A DNA stretch of 64,000 nucleotides from Streptomyces sp. A 4/2 (lineage in GTDB: Bacteria > Actinomycetota > Actinomycetes > Streptomycetales > Streptomycetaceae): assembly GCF_940670765.1 (NCBI RefSeq), contig NZ_CALNVW010000062.1, positions 1-64,000 on the forward strand, in the 5' to 3' direction. The notes under the pieces were generated by a model. It was not told where the DNA came from and ran no database searches. It saw only the letters and a list, made by a program, of their open reading frames with translations. The position numbers and the translations under genes are program-made. Each line of letters starts with the position of its first letter. Position 1 is the first letter of the stretch. Below, one piece after another: positions 42,321 to 50,035 of the stretch.

Positions 42321-43445
42321 GTGACCGACGACCGTCCGGTAGCGCTCGACGAATACCCCGTCCACCAGGTGCCGTTGTCGATGAAGCATGTCGCGACGGG
42401 CGACCGCAACGCCTACGACCGGTGCATCTTCCACGTCTTCGACCATCACGGCACGGCGCTCCTGATCGTGGGCCTCGGCGTCTACCCCAACACGGGTGTG
42501 ATCGACGCCTATGCCACGCTGCGCAGCGGCGACCGGCTCCTCGCGGTGCGCGCGTCGGACGCCCTCACCGACGACCGGACGAACCTCGCCGTGGGCCCGC
42601 TGCGCATCACGGTCGACACCCCGCTGCGCCGGCTGTCCCTGCACTGCGACGCCGATCCCGCCGACCCGGACTCGCTCTCGTTCGACATCGAGTGGACCGC
42701 CGACTTCCCCGCCGTCTGGGAGCCGCACCACGTCCAGCGGCGCGGCGAGCGGCTGATGCTCGAAGGCCGCCGCTTCGTCCAGGCGGGCAGCTGTACCGGG
42801 ACCGTACGGGCCGGTGGTACGGAGATCCGGCTCGCGGCGGGGGAGTGGACGGGCACCCGCGACCGGAGCTGGGGCGTGCGGCCCATCCCCGGCGAGGAGG
42901 GCGGGCGTGCCGCCGCCGAGCAGCGCCCCGAAGGCTTCCACTGGATCTGGGCCCCGGTCCGGTTCGAGGACAGATTCATGATGGTCATCGCCCAGGAGGA
43001 CGCCGACGGCTACCGCACCCTGAGCGAGGCACTGCTCGTACGGAACGGCCGGCGCGACGTCCAACTCGGCTGGCCACAGGCCGACATCGGCTACCGGCCG
43101 GGCACCCGCCACCCCGAACGCGCTGTCATCCATCTCACCGGCCCCGGCCGCGAACCACTGGAACTGGGCGTCGAGATCCTCTGCTCCTCGCCGCTGGCGC
43201 TCGGTGCGGGCTACCCGCCGGCCACCGACTGGCAGCACGGCACCTGGCAGGGGCGCGGCTGGACCGACCGGCGCGCCTACGACCTGAGCGACCCGTCGGC
43301 CCACCCGGCGGCGGCCTTCGGCGTCACCGATCACGCCGCGCGTTTCACCCTCGACGGGCAGGTGGGCCACGGCATCTTCGAGCACGGCAGCTTCGGCCGC
43401 CACGACCCCAGCGGATTCACCGGATACGAATCGGTCGCGCCCTGA
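42321..43445 (+). CDS. Conserved hypothetical protein of actinobacterial lipid/steroid-type clusters
   Basis: A 374-residue, beta-rich cytoplasmic protein. No catalytic motif is recognised. Notable segments: MKHVATGDRNAYDRCIFHVFD near the start, EWTGTRDRSWGVRPI in the middle, and HWIWAPVRFEDRFMMVIAQED, of the kind seen in lipocalin-like carotenoid-hydratase (CrtC-type) folds; that fold assignment is only an impression. The GTG at 42321 has AGGAGG 6 nt upstream, giving a confident start. It lies 40 nt before the phosphotransferase gene, with which it forms an operon, and near an acyl-CoA dehydrogenase. Confidence 0.7.
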   Translation: MTDDRPVALDEYPVHQVPLSMKHVATGDRNAYDRCIFHVFDHHGTALLIVGLGVYPNTGVIDAYATLRSGDRLLAVRASDALTDDRTNLAVGPLRITVDTPLRRLSLHCDADPADPDSLSFDIEWTADFPAVWEPHHVQRRGERLMLEGRRFVQAGSCTGTVRAGGTEIRLAAGEWTGTRDRSWGVRPIPGEEGGRAAAEQRPEGFHWIWAPVRFEDRFMMVIAQEDADGYRTLSEALLVRNGRRDVQLGWPQADIGYRPGTRHPERAVIHLTGPGREPLELGVEILCSSPLALGAGYPPATDWQHGTWQGRGWTDRRAYDLSDPSAHPAAAFGVTDHAARFTLDGQVGHGIFEHGSFGRHDPSGFTGYESVAP

Positions 43446-43485
43446 GCGGAGCCGCGGCACCCGTCCCCGAGCGAGGAGCACCGCC

Positions 43486-44622
43486 ATGACCACGGCACCA
43501 CGCCCCCGCACCACCACCCGCGATCCGCAGGACCTGGGCCGCAGGATCACCCGGTGGCTCGACGCCCGGCTGCCGGGCGTCCGGGTCACGGACCTCTCCA
43601 CGCCCGCTTCCAACGGCATGTCGAGCGAGACGCTGCTCTTCACCGTCGACCACCCGGCGGCGCCGGTCCGCGCCTGCGCGCTGCGCCTGGCCGCCGACCC
43701 GGCCGCGTACACGGTCTTCCCCGCCTACGACATGGAGCGTCAGTACCGGGTGATGCGCCTGGTCGCCGAGCACACCGGCGTCCCGGTGCCGCGGGCGCTC
43801 TGGCTCGAAACGGATCCGGGCCCGCTGGGTGCGCCGTTCTTCGTGATGGAGCAGGCACAGGGCCGGGTCCCTCCCGACGTCATGCCCTACACGTACGAGG
43901 GGAACTGGCTGCACTCCGCCACGGACGCCGACCGGGCAGCCCTGGAGGAGGCGACGCTGGGCGTCCTGTCCGGGCTGCACGGGCAGTTCCCCGCGGCGGA
44001 GGCGGAGTTCCTGCTCCCGGACGGCACCGGCAGCCCGCTGCGCCGGCACGTACAGGAGCAACGGGCCTACTACGCCTGGGTGGTGGACGGGCTGCCCCGC
44101 TCACCGCTGATCGAGAGCGCCTTCGACCGCCTGGAGTCGCTGTGGCCGCTGGACGAGGGCCCGGCGGTGCTCTGCTGGGGAGACGCCCGGATCGGCAACA
44201 TCATGTACGACGGCTTCGCGCCCGCCGCCGTGCTCGACTGGGAAATGGCGGCATACGGCCCGTGCGAGCTGGACCTCGGCTGGACCGTCTATCTGCACCG
44301 CTTCTTCCAGGACCTGACCGAGGGGACGGGACAGCGCGGACTGCCGGACTTCCTGTGCCGGGAGAACATCGAGCGGCGCTATGCCGAACTCACCGGCCAC
44401 ACACCGCGCGACATGGAGTTCCATCTGCTCTACGCGGCCCTGCGGCACGCGATCGTGATGCTGCGGATCGCCTACCGCCAGGTGTACTTCGGTGAGGTCC
44501 GGGTCCCGGAGGACCCGGATGGGCTGATCCTGCACCGCGCCTCTCTGGACGCCCTGGTGCGGGGAACGTACGACTGGTCAGGCGGCTTCGCGGCCCAGCC
44601 GCGGGACCCTGACGGGACGTGA
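43486..44622 (+). CDS. APH-type phosphotransferase (ACAD10/11-like)
   Basis: A 378-residue aminoglycoside-phosphotransferase-fold protein. The kinase motif is CWGDARIGNIMYDGFAPAAVLDWEMAAYGPCELDLGW: the catalytic HGDxxxxN is WGDARIGN here, typical of the ACAD10/11-related bacterial group that acts on hydroxyacyl-CoA or steroid intermediates rather than antibiotics. The N-terminal lobe has SNGMSSETLLFTVD (nucleotide loop). It starts at the ATG 43486 with GCGAGGAG 7 nt upstream and ends 45 bp inside the convergent small gene. With the hypothetical protein and the acyl-CoA dehydrogenase it suggests a short catabolic set, by inference. Confidence 0.85.
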   Translation: MTTAPRPRTTTRDPQDLGRRITRWLDARLPGVRVTDLSTPASNGMSSETLLFTVDHPAAPVRACALRLAADPAAYTVFPAYDMERQYRVMRLVAEHTGVPVPRALWLETDPGPLGAPFFVMEQAQGRVPPDVMPYTYEGNWLHSATDADRAALEEATLGVLSGLHGQFPAAEAEFLLPDGTGSPLRRHVQEQRAYYAWVVDGLPRSPLIESAFDRLESLWPLDEGPAVLCWGDARIGNIMYDGFAPAAVLDWEMAAYGPCELDLGWTVYLHRFFQDLTEGTGQRGLPDFLCRENIERRYAELTGHTPRDMEFHLLYAALRHAIVMLRIAYRQVYFGEVRVPEDPDGLILHRASLDALVRGTYDWSGGFAAQPRDPDGT

Positions 44623-44979
44623 GCCGGGACCGCCGACATGCGAGAAGGGCTGCTTGCGCCAGTCGAGGCCCTGGGGGAGCGTCAACAGCAGTGCGGTGTC
44701 CTGCTCCTGGGCATCCAGGGAGTCGTCGGCGGGCACGGCCTCCGAGGCCGCGCGGCCGGTTCCCGCGCACACGGTGAGTCCGAACGGATTCCAGGGGCTG
44801 GCGCACAGCGCGTGCTCCGGCAGGACGTCCTCGTCCGCGAGCAGTGCGATCGGCTGGGCACAGTCAGGGCAGATCACCCGGTACATCTCACAGGTGTCGT
44901 AGGCGTCGGAGCCGACACCGTCCTCGATGGCGGCGAGCTCGGCGGGCTCGATGGAATCAACGCTTTTAAGCTTCTGCAT
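44578..44979 (-). CDS. Small acidic protein with a CxxC motif
   Basis: A 133-residue protein. MYRVICPDCAQPIALLADEDVLPEHALC contains CPDC plus a later Cys, a zinc-ribbon-like knuckle with only part of a full site. The second half is acidic and low in structure (ADDSLDAQEQDTALLLTLPQGLDWRKQPF), followed by a basic tail. The ATG at 44979 has GGGGGAGA 6-9 nt upstream. It overlaps the convergent phosphotransferase by 45 bp. I do not recognise the family; conservation in streptomycetes is likely from its composition. Confidence 0.65.
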   Translation of the reverse strand: MQKLKSVDSIEPAELAAIEDGVGSDAYDTCEMYRVICPDCAQPIALLADEDVLPEHALCASPWNPFGLTVCAGTGRAASEAVPADDSLDAQEQDTALLLTLPQGLDWRKQPFSHVGGPGSRPVRVPRLGREAA

Positions 44980-45169
44980 GGAGAATCTCCCCCTCGGGTG
45001 GGCCGACCAGAAACTGTGGTCTCGACCACAGCAAGCACTTCCCGCCCCGTCCGCGCGGTAATCGCGCGTTCCCCGCAGACACGGCTCCAGGCCTGTGGTC
45101 TTCGTCACATGGCTGCCGCAGTTCCCCCTTACCGGCCGCTCCGGCTGTGCCTGGAGTGACCTGGGGCCA

Positions 45170-45175
45170 TAGGTT
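45170..45175 (+). promoter_or_regulatory. Leaderless -10 before the Lrp/AsnC gene
   Basis: TAGGTT is followed by 7 nt and then the ATG at 45183, so transcription is expected to start at the A of the start codon. No convincing -35 is seen. Confidence 0.5.
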
Positions 45176-45182
45176 GATCCGT

Positions 45183-45623
45183 ATGGAGGAGCTGGATCGC
45201 CGGATCGTGGAGTTGCTCGTCAAGGACGGGCGGATGAGTTACACCGACCTGGGCAAGGCCACGGGCCTGTCCACATCGGCGGTGCACCAGCGTGTACGCA
45301 GGCTGGAGCAGCGCGGTGTCATCCGCGGGTACGCCGCGGTCGTCGACCCCGAGGCGGTGGGGCTGCCGCTCACCGCGTTCATCTCGGTGAAGCCCTTCGA
45401 CCCCAGCGCCCCCGACGACATCGCCGAACGGCTCGCCGGGGTCCCGGAGATCGAGGCGTGCCACAGCGTCGCGGGTGACGAGAACTACATCCTCAAGGTG
45501 CGTGTCCCCACCCCGCTGGCGTTGGAGAACCTCCTGACCAGGATCCGGTCACTGGCCGGAGTCTCGACCCGTACGACCGTCGTCCTGTCCACCCCGTACG
45601 AAGCCCGGCCACCGCAGATCTGA
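45183..45623 (+). CDS. Lrp/AsnC-family transcriptional regulator
   Basis: A 146-residue protein: N-terminal helix-turn-helix (residues 1-55, MEELDRRIVELLVKDGRMSYTDLGKATGLSTSAVHQRVRRLEQ pattern) and a C-terminal RAM ligand-binding domain (60-140, with GVPEIEACHSVAGDENYILKV). It has no ribosome site and is probably leaderless. Its ligand is unknown. It is divergent from the small CxxC protein and 89 bp upstream of an amidohydrolase it might regulate. Confidence 0.88.
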   Translation: MEELDRRIVELLVKDGRMSYTDLGKATGLSTSAVHQRVRRLEQRGVIRGYAAVVDPEAVGLPLTAFISVKPFDPSAPDDIAERLAGVPEIEACHSVAGDENYILKVRVPTPLALENLLTRIRSLAGVSTRTTVVLSTPYEARPPQI

Positions 45624-45712
45624 CGCGTTCCCCGCCTGCTCCCGGTCCCTGATCCACGCCGTACCGGCCCCCCCTGCGCCGGGCACCGGCCCGCAGGCGG
45701 GAGACTGTTCCC

Positions 45713-47353
45713 ATGAGTGAGAGCACCGCCCCCCAGGCCGAACACCGCACCGTACTGCTGCGCGGTGGAGACATCCACAGCCCCGCCGACCCCTTCGCCA
45801 CCGCAATGGTCGTGGAACGCGGGCACGTCGCCTGGGTGGGCTCCGAAGGGGCGGCGGACGCCTTCGCGAAGGGGGTCGACGAGGTCGTCGACCTCGAAGG
45901 CGCCCTGGTCACCCCGGCGTTCACCGATGCGCATGTGCACACCACGGCCACCGGTCTCGCCCTCACCGGCCTCGACCTGTCGGCCGCCCGCACACCGGGC
46001 GAGGCGCTCGCGCTCGTACGCGCCCACGCGGCGGACCGCCCCGGCGACCGGGTGCTGCTCGGCCACGGCTGGGACGCGGCGCGGTGGCCCGGCGAGCAGC
46101 CGCTGTCGCGCGCGGAACTCGACGAGGCGACAGGCGGCCGGCCGGTCTATCTGCCGCGCGTCGACGTCCACTCGGCCGTGGCCTCCACCGCCATGCTCGA
46201 TCTGGTGCCCCGGATCACCTCGATGGCCGGATACCACCCGGACGCCCCGCTCACCGGCGCCGAGCACCACGCCGTCCGCGCCGCCGCCTACGCGGAGATC
46301 ACCCCGCAGCAGCGCACGGAGGCGCAGCGCGCCGCCCGCCGGAGGGCGGCCTCCCTCGGCATCGGCGCGCTCCACGAGTGCGGTGGTCCCGACATCTCCG
46401 ACGAGGAGGACTTCACCGGCCTGCTCCGGCTCGCCGAACAGGAGCAGGGGCCCCGGGTCTTCGGCTACTGGGCCGACCGGGTCGCCGACGCCAAGGACGC
46501 CCGGCGCATCAGGGAACTCGGCGCGATCGGTGCGGCGGGCGACCTCTTCGTCGACGGCTCCCTGGGCTCGCACACCGCCTGCCTGCACGAACCGTACGCG
46601 GACGCCGCCCACACCGGCACCGCCCACCTGGACGCCACCGACATCGCCGCGCATGTCACCGCCTGCACCGAGGAAGGGCTCCAGGCGGGCTTCCACGCCA
46701 TCGGTGACGCCGCGGTGTCCGCGGTCGTCGACGGGGTCCGGGCCGCCGCTGAAAAGCTCGGTACGGCCCGGGTGCGCGCCGCCCGGCACCGTGTCGAGCA
46801 CGCCGAGATGCTCACCCCCGAAACGATCGCCGCCTTCGCCGAGCTGGGGCTGACCGCCTCCGTGCAGCCGGCCTTCGACGCGGCCTGGGGCGGCCCGGAC
46901 GGGATGTACGCACAGCGCCTGGGCGCCGAACGGGCCGGCACCCTCAACCCGTTCGCGGCCATGCTGCGCGCCGGGGTCCCCCTGGCCTTCGGCTCCGACA
47001 GCCCCGTCACCCCGCTCGACCCCTGGGGTACGGTGCGCGCCGCGGCCTTCCACCGGACCCCGGACCACCGGATCTCCGTACGGGCCGCGTTCACCGCCCA
47101 CACCCGGGGCGGCTGGCGGTCCATCGGCCGGGACGACGCGGGGGTTCTGGCGCCCGGCGCCCCCGCCGACTACGCGGTCTGGCGTACCGCGGACCTGGTG
47201 GTGCAGGCCCCCGACGACCGGGTGGCCCGCTGGTCGACCGACCCGCGCTCCGGTACCCCCGGACTGCCGGACCTCACCCCCGGAGCCGAACTCCCGGTCT
47301 GTCTGCGGACGGTGGTCCTCGGACGAACGGTCTACGTGAGGCCGAACGAATGA
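45713..47353 (+). CDS. YtcJ-type amidohydrolase
   Basis: A 546-residue metal-dependent hydrolase. The amidohydrolase barrel has the first metal pair in DAHVHTT (HxH) near residue 75, further His in HRVEHAEM, and the acidic site in FGSDSPVTPLDPWGT near residue 425; the flanking beta-sandwich is formed by the N- and C-terminal segments. It belongs to the YtcJ/AepA group whose physiological substrates are largely unknown (amides, exo-enolpyruvate-type compounds). GGGAGA lies 9 nt before the ATG at 45713. It is preceded by an Lrp/AsnC gene in the same orientation. Confidence 0.87.
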   Translation: MSESTAPQAEHRTVLLRGGDIHSPADPFATAMVVERGHVAWVGSEGAADAFAKGVDEVVDLEGALVTPAFTDAHVHTTATGLALTGLDLSAARTPGEALALVRAHAADRPGDRVLLGHGWDAARWPGEQPLSRAELDEATGGRPVYLPRVDVHSAVASTAMLDLVPRITSMAGYHPDAPLTGAEHHAVRAAAYAEITPQQRTEAQRAARRRAASLGIGALHECGGPDISDEEDFTGLLRLAEQEQGPRVFGYWADRVADAKDARRIRELGAIGAAGDLFVDGSLGSHTACLHEPYADAAHTGTAHLDATDIAAHVTACTEEGLQAGFHAIGDAAVSAVVDGVRAAAEKLGTARVRAARHRVEHAEMLTPETIAAFAELGLTASVQPAFDAAWGGPDGMYAQRLGAERAGTLNPFAAMLRAGVPLAFGSDSPVTPLDPWGTVRAAAFHRTPDHRISVRAAFTAHTRGGWRSIGRDDAGVLAPGAPADYAVWRTADLVVQAPDDRVARWSTDPRSGTPGLPDLTPGAELPVCLRTVVLGRTVYVRPNE

Positions 47354-47861
47354 CATCCGGGCATTTCTTGCCGCCGATCGATGCGCCGAGGGCTCTCCCG
47401 TCACCTGCGGATCTTCGGCACTGACCTGCTGATTCGTCAGAACACCGCAGGTCGGACGACTGTTGACAGAAAGCGGCCACCGGCGGGTAGGTTCGGCCGA
47501 GTCCACCACAGGACGTCCGACCGGGAAACCTCCACGCAGTCGTCGAACGCCGCTGGGTCATGGGGCGGCGCGCCGGCAGGTGCGCCGCCACCGGGAGCCA
47601 GGTTCAGCGCCCGCGCCTCGGGGGCGAGGGAGATTCCGCCCGGCCGGAAGGTGTGACCCGGGTGGGGCCCGGACGTTCAGTAGACAACGGCTCTCGGTCG
47701 ACCCGCAGCCAGCGGGCCCCAGGTCGGCCCGAAGGACACCGGGCCCCGATCCGAAGTTCCTTCCCTCCTGCGGCAGTCCGACCGACCGAGTCGGCTGCAA
47801 TTCGCTGCCCGCGCGGTCGATAGGGTGATGTCTCTGCGTTGGGACACAGTGAGGGGCAGTA
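47354..47861. other. 508-bp gap upstream of ppm, no protein gene seen
   Basis: The gap contains one strong promoter (listed separately) about 400 bp before the next gene and a weak second -10, TAGGGT at 47821-47826, giving a 30-nt leader. Between them an 8-bp stem, GGCGGCGC at 47564-47571 with GCGCCGCC at 47582-47589, is the clearest structure. Frames here look like GC-rich noise. A small RNA or structured 5' leader cannot be excluded. Confidence 0.45.
47463..47493 (+). promoter_or_regulatory. Strong vegetative promoter far upstream of ppm
   Basis: TTGACA at 47463-47468 is a perfect -35 and TAGGTT at 47488-47493 fits the TANNNT -10, with a 19-bp spacer. The start would be near 47500, some 360 nt before the ppm start codon. 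Confidence 0.6.
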
Positions 47862-48629
47862 GTGAACGACGGCGGTGAGCGGCGTTTCGGTCCGCTCGGC
47901 AAGGCCTTGGTCATCATTCCGACCTACAACGAGGCCGAGAACATCAAGCCGATCGTTGCCCGGGTGCGCGCCGCGGTGCCGGAGGCGGACATTCTGGTCG
48001 CCGACGACAACAGCCCGGACGGCACCGGAAAGATCGTGGACGAGATCGCCACGGAGGACCACCAGGTCCACGTGCTGCACCGGCAGGGCAAGGAAGGTCT
48101 CGGCGCCGCGTATCTCGCAGGCTTCCGCTGGGGCATCGAGCACGAGTACGGCGTTCTGGTGGAGATGGACGCGGACGGTTCGCACCAGCCCGAGGAACTG
48201 CCCCGGCTGCTCACCGCGTTGAAGGGCGCCGACCTGGTGCTCGGCTCCCGGTGGATGCCCGGCGGACGTGTCGTCAACTGGCCCAAGTCCCGCGAGATGC
48301 TCTCCCGCGGCGGCAGCACGTACTCGCGGCTGCTTCTGGGCGTACCGATCCGCGACGTCACCGGCGGTTTCCGCGCCTTCCGCAAGGAGACCCTCGAAGA
48401 GCTGGGACTCGATGAGGTGTCCTCCCAGGGGTACTGCTTCCAGGTGGACCTCGCCCGCCGCGCCGTCGAGGCGGGCTGCCACGTGGTGGAAGTTCCGATC
48501 ACTTTCGTCGAGCGAGAGATCGGCGACTCCAAGATGAGCCGTGACATCGTCGTCGAGGCGCTGTGGCGGGTGACGGCCTGGGGCGTCGGCTCCCGGGCCG
48601 GCCGTCTGCTGGGACGGCAGCCTTCCTGA
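47862..48629 (+). CDS. ppm: Polyprenol monophosphomannose synthase
   Basis: A 255-residue GT2 enzyme that moves mannose from GDP-Man to polyprenyl phosphate, giving the donor for protein O-mannosylation and other extracytoplasmic mannosyltransfer. Motifs: VIIPTYNEAENI, VADDNSPDGTGKIVDEIA, the DxD in VEMDADGSHQPEELPRL, and the C-terminal EVPITFVEREIGDSKMSRDIVVEALWRV. It has no membrane domain, like the stand-alone streptomycete Ppm. GTG at 47862 has GAGGGG 7 nt upstream. The GT87-like gene at 28.5-30 kb would be a plausible user of its product, though unlinked. fxsA follows after 46 nt. Confidence 0.9.
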   Translation: MNDGGERRFGPLGKALVIIPTYNEAENIKPIVARVRAAVPEADILVADDNSPDGTGKIVDEIATEDHQVHVLHRQGKEGLGAAYLAGFRWGIEHEYGVLVEMDADGSHQPEELPRLLTALKGADLVLGSRWMPGGRVVNWPKSREMLSRGGSTYSRLLLGVPIRDVTGGFRAFRKETLEELGLDEVSSQGYCFQVDLARRAVEAGCHVVEVPITFVEREIGDSKMSRDIVVEALWRVTAWGVGSRAGRLLGRQPS

Positions 48630-48675
48630 ACCCCTCCGTCCGCCGCCCGCGCGTGCCGCCAGGCACACTGGGAGC

Positions 48676-49245
48676 ATGACGACCGGCACACAGCCCCCGA
48701 CTGCTTCCAGGCGCTCCCGCGCGCGCACCTACGTACCGCTGGGCATCGCTGCCTGGCTGGTACTCGAAATCTGGCTGCTGATCCTGGTGGCCGGCGCGGC
48801 GGGCGGACTCACGGTGCTCTTCCTGCTGGTCGGCGGCGTCGTGCTCGGCGCCGCCGTCATCAAGCGGGCGGGGCGCCGGGCCTTCCGCAATCTGACCGAG
48901 ACGCTTCAGCAGCAGCAGTCGGGGGCGGAGCCCGCCAAGGACCGGGGAAGCGACGGGAACGGCTTCCTGATGCTCGCCGGCCTGCTGATCATGCTGCCCG
49001 GACCCATCACCGACGTGGTGGGGCTGGTGCTGCTCGTACCGCCGGTGCGTTCACTGCTGAGCCGGTACGCGGAGCGCTCCCTGGAGCGCCGGATGAACAA
49101 GGCGGCGCCCGGCACCCTCGGGGGCGCCTTCCAGCAGGCCCGGATGCACCGTCCGGACGGCAAGGTCGTCCAGGGCGAAGTCATCCACGACCACGAGCCG
49201 GAGCCCCGCAAGGACGACGGTCCGCGCCCGCCGCTCACCCCGTGA
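48676..49245 (+). CDS. fxsA: FxsA-family membrane protein
   Basis: A 189-residue protein with an N-terminal membrane part (residues 17-60, two helices: YVPLGIAAWLVLEIWLLILVAGAAGG, then VLFLLVGGVVLGAAVIKRAGRR), a third hydrophobic stretch with GLLIMLPGPITDVVGLVLLVPPVR, the FxsA signature LPGxxTDxxGxxLLxPP, and a charged C-terminal tail. In E. coli FxsA affects F exclusion of phage T7, but the general role is unknown. The ATG at 48676 has GGGAG 8 nt upstream. It is followed by two terminator hairpins. Confidence 0.88.
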   Translation: MTTGTQPPTASRRSRARTYVPLGIAAWLVLEIWLLILVAGAAGGLTVLFLLVGGVVLGAAVIKRAGRRAFRNLTETLQQQQSGAEPAKDRGSDGNGFLMLAGLLIMLPGPITDVVGLVLLVPPVRSLLSRYAERSLERRMNKAAPGTLGGAFQQARMHRPDGKVVQGEVIHDHEPEPRKDDGPRPPLTP

Positions 49246-49270
49246 CCTGCCCGTCGTAGCGACGAAAACC

Positions 49271-49369
49271 GTGGCCCGCCCCGCCGTACCGGCGGAAGCG
49301 GGCCACGCGTACAACACGGAGAGCCACGGGCTCCGGCACACCCTGAAGTGTGCCGGAGCCCGTGGCTCT
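49271..49369. terminator. Tandem hairpins between fxsA and rbpA
   Basis: Hairpin 1: GTGGCCCGC at 49271-49279 with GCGGGCCAC at 49298-49306, enclosing a smaller CCGCC/GGCGG stem. Hairpin 2: a perfect 22-bp stem, 49320-49341 with 49348-49369, around a 6-nt loop. Both can act on either strand; the 22-bp one is the strongest terminator in this part. Confidence 0.88.
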
Positions 49370-49405
49370 TGTCCGTGCTGTAGCAGTACGCGAAACGCCT
49401 GGGCG

Positions 49406-49780
49406 TTACGCGGACTTGCGGCTGTCCCGCGGATGCACAGCAATGTTCATGGCGCCGGAGCGGAGAACGGCCAGCCTCTCGGCCAGCACCTCCTCCAACT
49501 CCTCGCGGGTGCGCCGCTCCATGAGCATGTCCCAGTGTGTGCGCGCAGGCTTGCCCTTCTTCTCCTCAGGGCCGTCCCCGTCTACCAGGAGTGCTTGGGC
49601 GCCGCACGCCTTGCACTCCCACTCCGGCGGAATGTCCGCCTCTACAGAGAACGGCATCTCAAAGCGATGTCCGTTCTCGCATGCGTACTCCACCGCCTGG
49701 CGCGGGGCCAGGTCGATGCCGCGGTCGGTCTCGTAGCTGGTCACCACGAGGCGCGTACCGCGAAGAGCTCGCTCACTCAT
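49406..49780 (-). CDS. rbpA: RNA polymerase-binding protein RbpA
   Basis: A 124-residue actinobacterial transcription activator that binds the primary sigma factor and RNA polymerase and stabilises open complexes. The central zinc-type domain is visible (YACENGHRFEMPFSVEADIPPEWECKACG), followed by the basic linker KKGKPARTHWDMLMERRT and the C-terminal sigma-interaction domain REELEEVLAERLAVLRSG. The length matches the S. coelicolor protein. GGGAGG lies 8 nt before the ATG at 49780. In S. coelicolor rbpA is induced through SigR under thiol stress, and a matching promoter is present upstream here. Confidence 0.95.
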   Translation of the reverse strand: MSERALRGTRLVVTSYETDRGIDLAPRQAVEYACENGHRFEMPFSVEADIPPEWECKACGAQALLVDGDGPEEKKGKPARTHWDMLMERRTREELEEVLAERLAVLRSGAMNIAVHPRDSRKSA

Positions 49781-49838
49781 GAATCGTGCCTCCCGGGCTT
49801 GTCGCCCACAGGACAGGTGTCGCTGTCGTCGTCATCCG

Positions 49839-49868
49839 GTCAACGTCCGGTCGGCGGTAAAGATTCCC
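49839..49868 (-). promoter_or_regulatory. SigR-type promoter of rbpA
   Basis: On the minus strand GGGAAT (49868-49863) and GTTGAC (49844-49839) are separated by exactly 18 nt between GGAAT and GTT, the SigR consensus GGAAT-N18-GTT. It lies about 60 nt upstream of the rbpA start. Confidence 0.85.
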
Positions 49869-49996
49869 GTTGCGGGTCATGCGTCGCCCGTCGTGCCGCC
49901 CCTTGTTGTACCCACCAGTGCCCTGTTTGTCACATCTGGTCAAAGACGTCACCCTGCGTTTTCGATTGATGATCACGCAGTAACGGTCCGCCTGGT

Positions 49997-50029
49997 AAGT
50001 CAAAGGCGTACACTACCGGCCTTTGACTT
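49997..50029. terminator. AT-rich 11-bp inverted repeat after the MFS operon
   Basis: AAGTCAAAGGC at 49997-50007 pairs perfectly with GCCTTTGACTT at 50019-50029 around an 11-nt loop. It lies 7 bp beyond the stop of the minus-strand MFS gene, so termination of that operon is the likely role. The rest of 49870-49996 shows only a weak CTGCGT/ACGCAG stem and no gene. Confidence 0.55.
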
Positions 50030-50035
50030 CAATGC

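Noticed and set aside
43486..44622. Aminoglycoside resistance kinase
   Set aside because: The catalytic motif is WGDARIGN, characteristic of the ACAD10/11-like group, and the neighbours are acyl-CoA-type genes.
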